Below, in pieces: positions 28,178 to 30,141 of a stretch of DNA of 30,141 nucleotides. Positions within the stretch are counted from its first letter, which is position 1; each line of letters opens with the position of its first letter. A model generated the notes under the pieces. The model ran no database searches. It saw only the letters and a program-made list of their open reading frames with translations, and was not told the DNA's origin. Position numbers and translations under genes: made by a program. The stretch spans positions 1 to 30,141 of IMG/VR virus record IMGVR_UViG_3300030380_002899. One strand, written 5' to 3'. Source of the stretch: a virus.

Positions 28178-30141
28178 ATGGCCTTAAGAATTAAATTAAA
28201 AAACAGTGTTGTACAGGATAGAGTTCCTACAACATCTGATCTTCCTGAAGTTGGAGAGTTGGCGGTAAATGCCAATATAAATAGTATTGGTGGCTTTATG
28301 CGAGCCAGTGATAATAGTGTTGTAAAGATATTTGGACCTGGCAGTTTATCAACACCTACTGCTACTACATCGGTTTCTGGTATATCAGAACTTGCTACCA
28401 ATAGTGAGACTACAACTGGAACAGCTACAAATAGGGTTGTAACTCCTGCTGGATTAAATGCGGTGACAGTTGCAGAACGTACCACATCAAATACTAACTA
28501 TGTAGCAAAATCTGGCAGCACATTAACAGGTGTATTGACCATGCCTAATGGTTCTAATTCAGCACCTGCTATAAACTTTGGAGATAGCGATAGCGGAATA
28601 TTTGGTGGAACGAATACTGTTAGCTTGGCTGCTGGAGGAACAACAAGATTAACTGCTGACACTGGTGTTGATATAACTGGTACGTTAGCTGTTACTGGAG
28701 CTATTACATCTACAAGTAATCTGACCGTTGCAGAAAAAGTAATTCACGCTGGTGATACAGATACCTTTCTAAGTTTTCCTGCTGCTAATACTGTTTCTAT
28801 TGAAAGTGGCGGTAATGAAGCATTAAGAGTTGATAGTTCACAGCGTCTGCTTGTTGGAACATCTAGCTCAAGAAGTGTTGCTGGAGAATTCTCAAAATTT
28901 CAAATAGAAGTTGGTAATACTGGTGGATTATCTATAACAAGAACTTCTAATGATAATGGAGGTTGTGTATTAGCTCTTGGGAAGACTAGAAATGGTGCAA
29001 TTATACAAGATGACGATATTTTAGGGATTTTAGGTTTTTATGGCGATGATGGTAATGATATAGATCGTCCTGGTGCAGAAATAAGGGGTTTTGTAGATGG
29101 TACACCTGGAACTAATGATATGCCAGGTCGTTTAGAGTTTAAGACAACGGCTGATGGTGCTGCTACTCCTACGACAAGATTAACAATTGACAGCACAGGA
29201 AAGGCTACGTTTACTGTTGATGCAAGTATAAACAGCGTAAACATAGGAAAAGGAGCAAACTCTGTTGCTGGTAACACTGTTCTTGGAGAAAATGCTTTAG
29301 ATGCTGGTGTTACTGGTATAAATAATACTGCTATTGGTAAGGAAGCATTAACAACCAATACTTCTGGTGAAAAGAATGTTGCTGTTGGCAACCAATCTTT
29401 AAAAGATAATACTACTGGTGACCATAATGTAGCTTTAGGTGCTGAAGCACTTTTTGATAATACGACAGGATCAAATAATACTGCTACAGGTTTTTTTGCT
29501 TTAGGTCTTAACACAACTGGTTCTAATAATACAGCGATAGGTTTTGGTGCTTTAGATGCTAGTACCACAGGAAATAAAAACACTGCCATAGGAAGAATGG
29601 CATTGTCAGCTAATACTACAGCACATGATAATACTGCTGTAGGTGGAGATGCACTTCTTGTGAATACAACTGGTACTCAAAACGTAGCGGTGGGAAGTAA
29701 TGCTTTAGATGCTAATACAACAGCTAATAATAATGTAGCCGTTGGTATGAATTCATTGGGAGGTACAACAACTGGTTCTAGTAACGTAGCGGTAGGAAGT
29801 CAATCTTTAAGAACAAATTCTACTGGTCAACAAAATACAGCAGTAGGTAATGAAGCCTTATTGAATAGCACAACTGCTAGTAATAATACTGCAGTTGGTC
29901 ATGCTGCTTTAACATCAAACACAACTGGAGCACAGAACGTAGCCGTAGGAACTTTTGCGTTAGATGCTAATACTACAGCTGAAAATAATACAGGTATAGG
30001 TTATCAAAGTTTAGGTGCTAATACCGAGGGATTTAGTAACACTGCCGTCGGATCACTTTCATTAGATGCTAACACCACAGGTGATTTTAATACTGCCATT
30101 GGTGAAAATGCTTTAAGTGCAAACACAACAGCTGACAATAA
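28178..30141 (+). CDS. Second fibre / adhesin with 17-residue repeats, cut by right edge (654+ aa)
   Basis: ATG 28178 opens a frame with no stop to the window end. N-terminus: ALRIKLKNSVVQDRVPTTSD then LPEVGELAVNAN, a fibre attachment type. The middle (about residues 110-340) holds fibre modules such as APAINFGDSDSGIFGG and LRVDSSQRLLVGTSSS, often found before S74-type chaperone domains. From 29273 it has 17 complete 17-aa repeats, N-(T/V)-A-(V/I)-G-x-x-(A/S)-L-x-x-N-T-T-G-x-x, like the head repeats of trimeric adhesins. It likely forms a trimeric beta-helix reaching the host. The C-terminus is not in the window. Confidence 0.85.
   Translation, partial: MALRIKLKNSVVQDRVPTTSDLPEVGELAVNANINSIGGFMRASDNSVVKIFGPGSLSTPTATTSVSGISELATNSETTTGTATNRVVTPAGLNAVTVAERTTSNTNYVAKSGSTLTGVLTMPNGSNSAPAINFGDSDSGIFGGTNTVSLAAGGTTRLTADTGVDITGTLAVTGAITSTSNLTVAEKVIHAGDTDTFLSFPAANTVSIESGGNEALRVDSSQRLLVGTSSSRSVAGEFSKFQIEVGNTGGLSITRTSNDNGGCVLALGKTRNGAIIQDDDILGILGFYGDDGNDIDRPGAEIRGFVDGTPGTNDMPGRLEFKTTADGAATPTTRLTIDSTGKATFTVDASINSVNIGKGANSVAGNTVLGENALDAGVTGINNTAIGKEALTTNTSGEKNVAVGNQSLKDNTTGDHNVALGAEALFDNTTGSNNTATGFFALGLNTTGSNNTAIGFGALDASTTGNKNTAIGRMALSANTTAHDNTAVGGDALLVNTTGTQNVAVGSNALDANTTANNNVAVGMNSLGGTTTGSSNVAVGSQSLRTNSTGQQNTAVGNEALLNSTTASNNTAVGHAALTSNTTGAQNVAVGTFALDANTTAENNTGIGYQSLGANTEGFSNTAVGSLSLDANTTGDFNTAIGENALSANTTADN
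29273..30139 (+). repeat. 17 tandem 51-bp coding repeats
   Basis: Starting with AAC at 29273, seventeen units of exactly 51 nt end at 30139, and the first two bases of an eighteenth follow. No unit is missing or of a different length. The protein unit is 17 residues (first N-T-V-L-G, last N-T-A-I-G). DNA units differ by many silent changes. Confidence 0.9.

Noticed and set aside
27431-28485. Minus-strand open frames of 199 and 128 aa opposite the fibre ends
   Set aside because: They are opposite well supported coding sequence, have no plausible promoter or ribosome-binding site and no recognisable domain.
29038-29589. 183-aa minus-strand frame with regular Pro/Val/Leu repeats
   Set aside because: The regularity is the antisense image of the 51-bp fibre repeats.
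29273-30141. Possible CRISPR array because of regular spacing
   Set aside because: The units are contiguous coding repeats of 51 bp without unique spacers; no cas genes are present.
26013-30141. Possible diversity-generating retroelement target in the fibres
   Set aside because: No reverse transcriptase or near-identical template repeat is present in the window, and the fibre repeats differ mostly by silent changes.

Overview
The window is part of the genome of a tailed, long-tailed (siphovirus-type) bacteriophage with an A+T-rich genome. The evidence is a continuous rightward block of packaging, head, tail and fibre genes in the usual siphovirus order, packed with short overlaps, plus a leftward block of tiny genes without recognisable cellular functions. 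The style of the fibre repeats, the lysine-rich mini-proteins between terL and portal, and the A+T-rich codon use resemble marine phages, perhaps of picocyanobacteria. The host is an inference from style only: there is no tRNA, integrase, host gene or photosynthesis gene here to fix it.

Left part (1-5740), almost all leftward. It reads as four transcription units. Unit 1 (5740 to 4486) has five genes, including a small ribbon-helix-helix (RHH) protein and a one-helix membrane protein, and ends in a clear hairpin terminator (4434-4465). Unit 2 (4217 to 3816) is one gene whose stop codon lies inside its terminator hairpin. Unit 3 (3728 to 1205) is ten very small genes, mostly joined by 1-11 nt overlaps, including a zinc-ribbon protein and a helix-turn-helix-like protein. 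Unit 4 starts at a consensus-like promoter (TTGACA, 17 nt, TACACT; 745-773) and encodes an RHH protein with a replication-protein-like C-terminal domain, then runs off the left edge. One lone rightward RHH gene (1043-1201) sits between units 3 and 4, behind three tandem 11-nt repeats. I take this part to be the early/regulatory region. Several genes here were too short for ordinary ORF calling and were found by translating the gaps.

Centre (5741-6650). A 378-nt gap holds three imperfect copies of AGGCTTTTATGGAC, two G-runs and an A7T7 tract. It abuts a leftward small-terminase gene that is divergent from terL, and is a candidate packaging (cos/pac) site.

Right part (6650-30141), all rightward: large terminase; up to five tiny lysine-rich genes; DUF4055-type portal; a collagen-like protein; a small ORF; scaffold; major capsid protein with a strong terminator behind it; four head-tail connector genes; tail tube; tail-assembly chaperone with a CCCAAAA -1 frameshift site; tape measure; tail-tip genes including an NlpC/P60-like protein lacking the usual histidine; a J-like tip protein; a minor tail protein; two further tail-tube-like proteins; a 702-aa repeat fibre; and a second fibre built of 17-residue repeats that is cut by the right edge. 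Capsids would be built by scaffold plus coat protein (no maturation protease seen), filled by TerS/TerL through the portal, and joined to a non-contractile tail whose length is set by the 847-aa tape measure.
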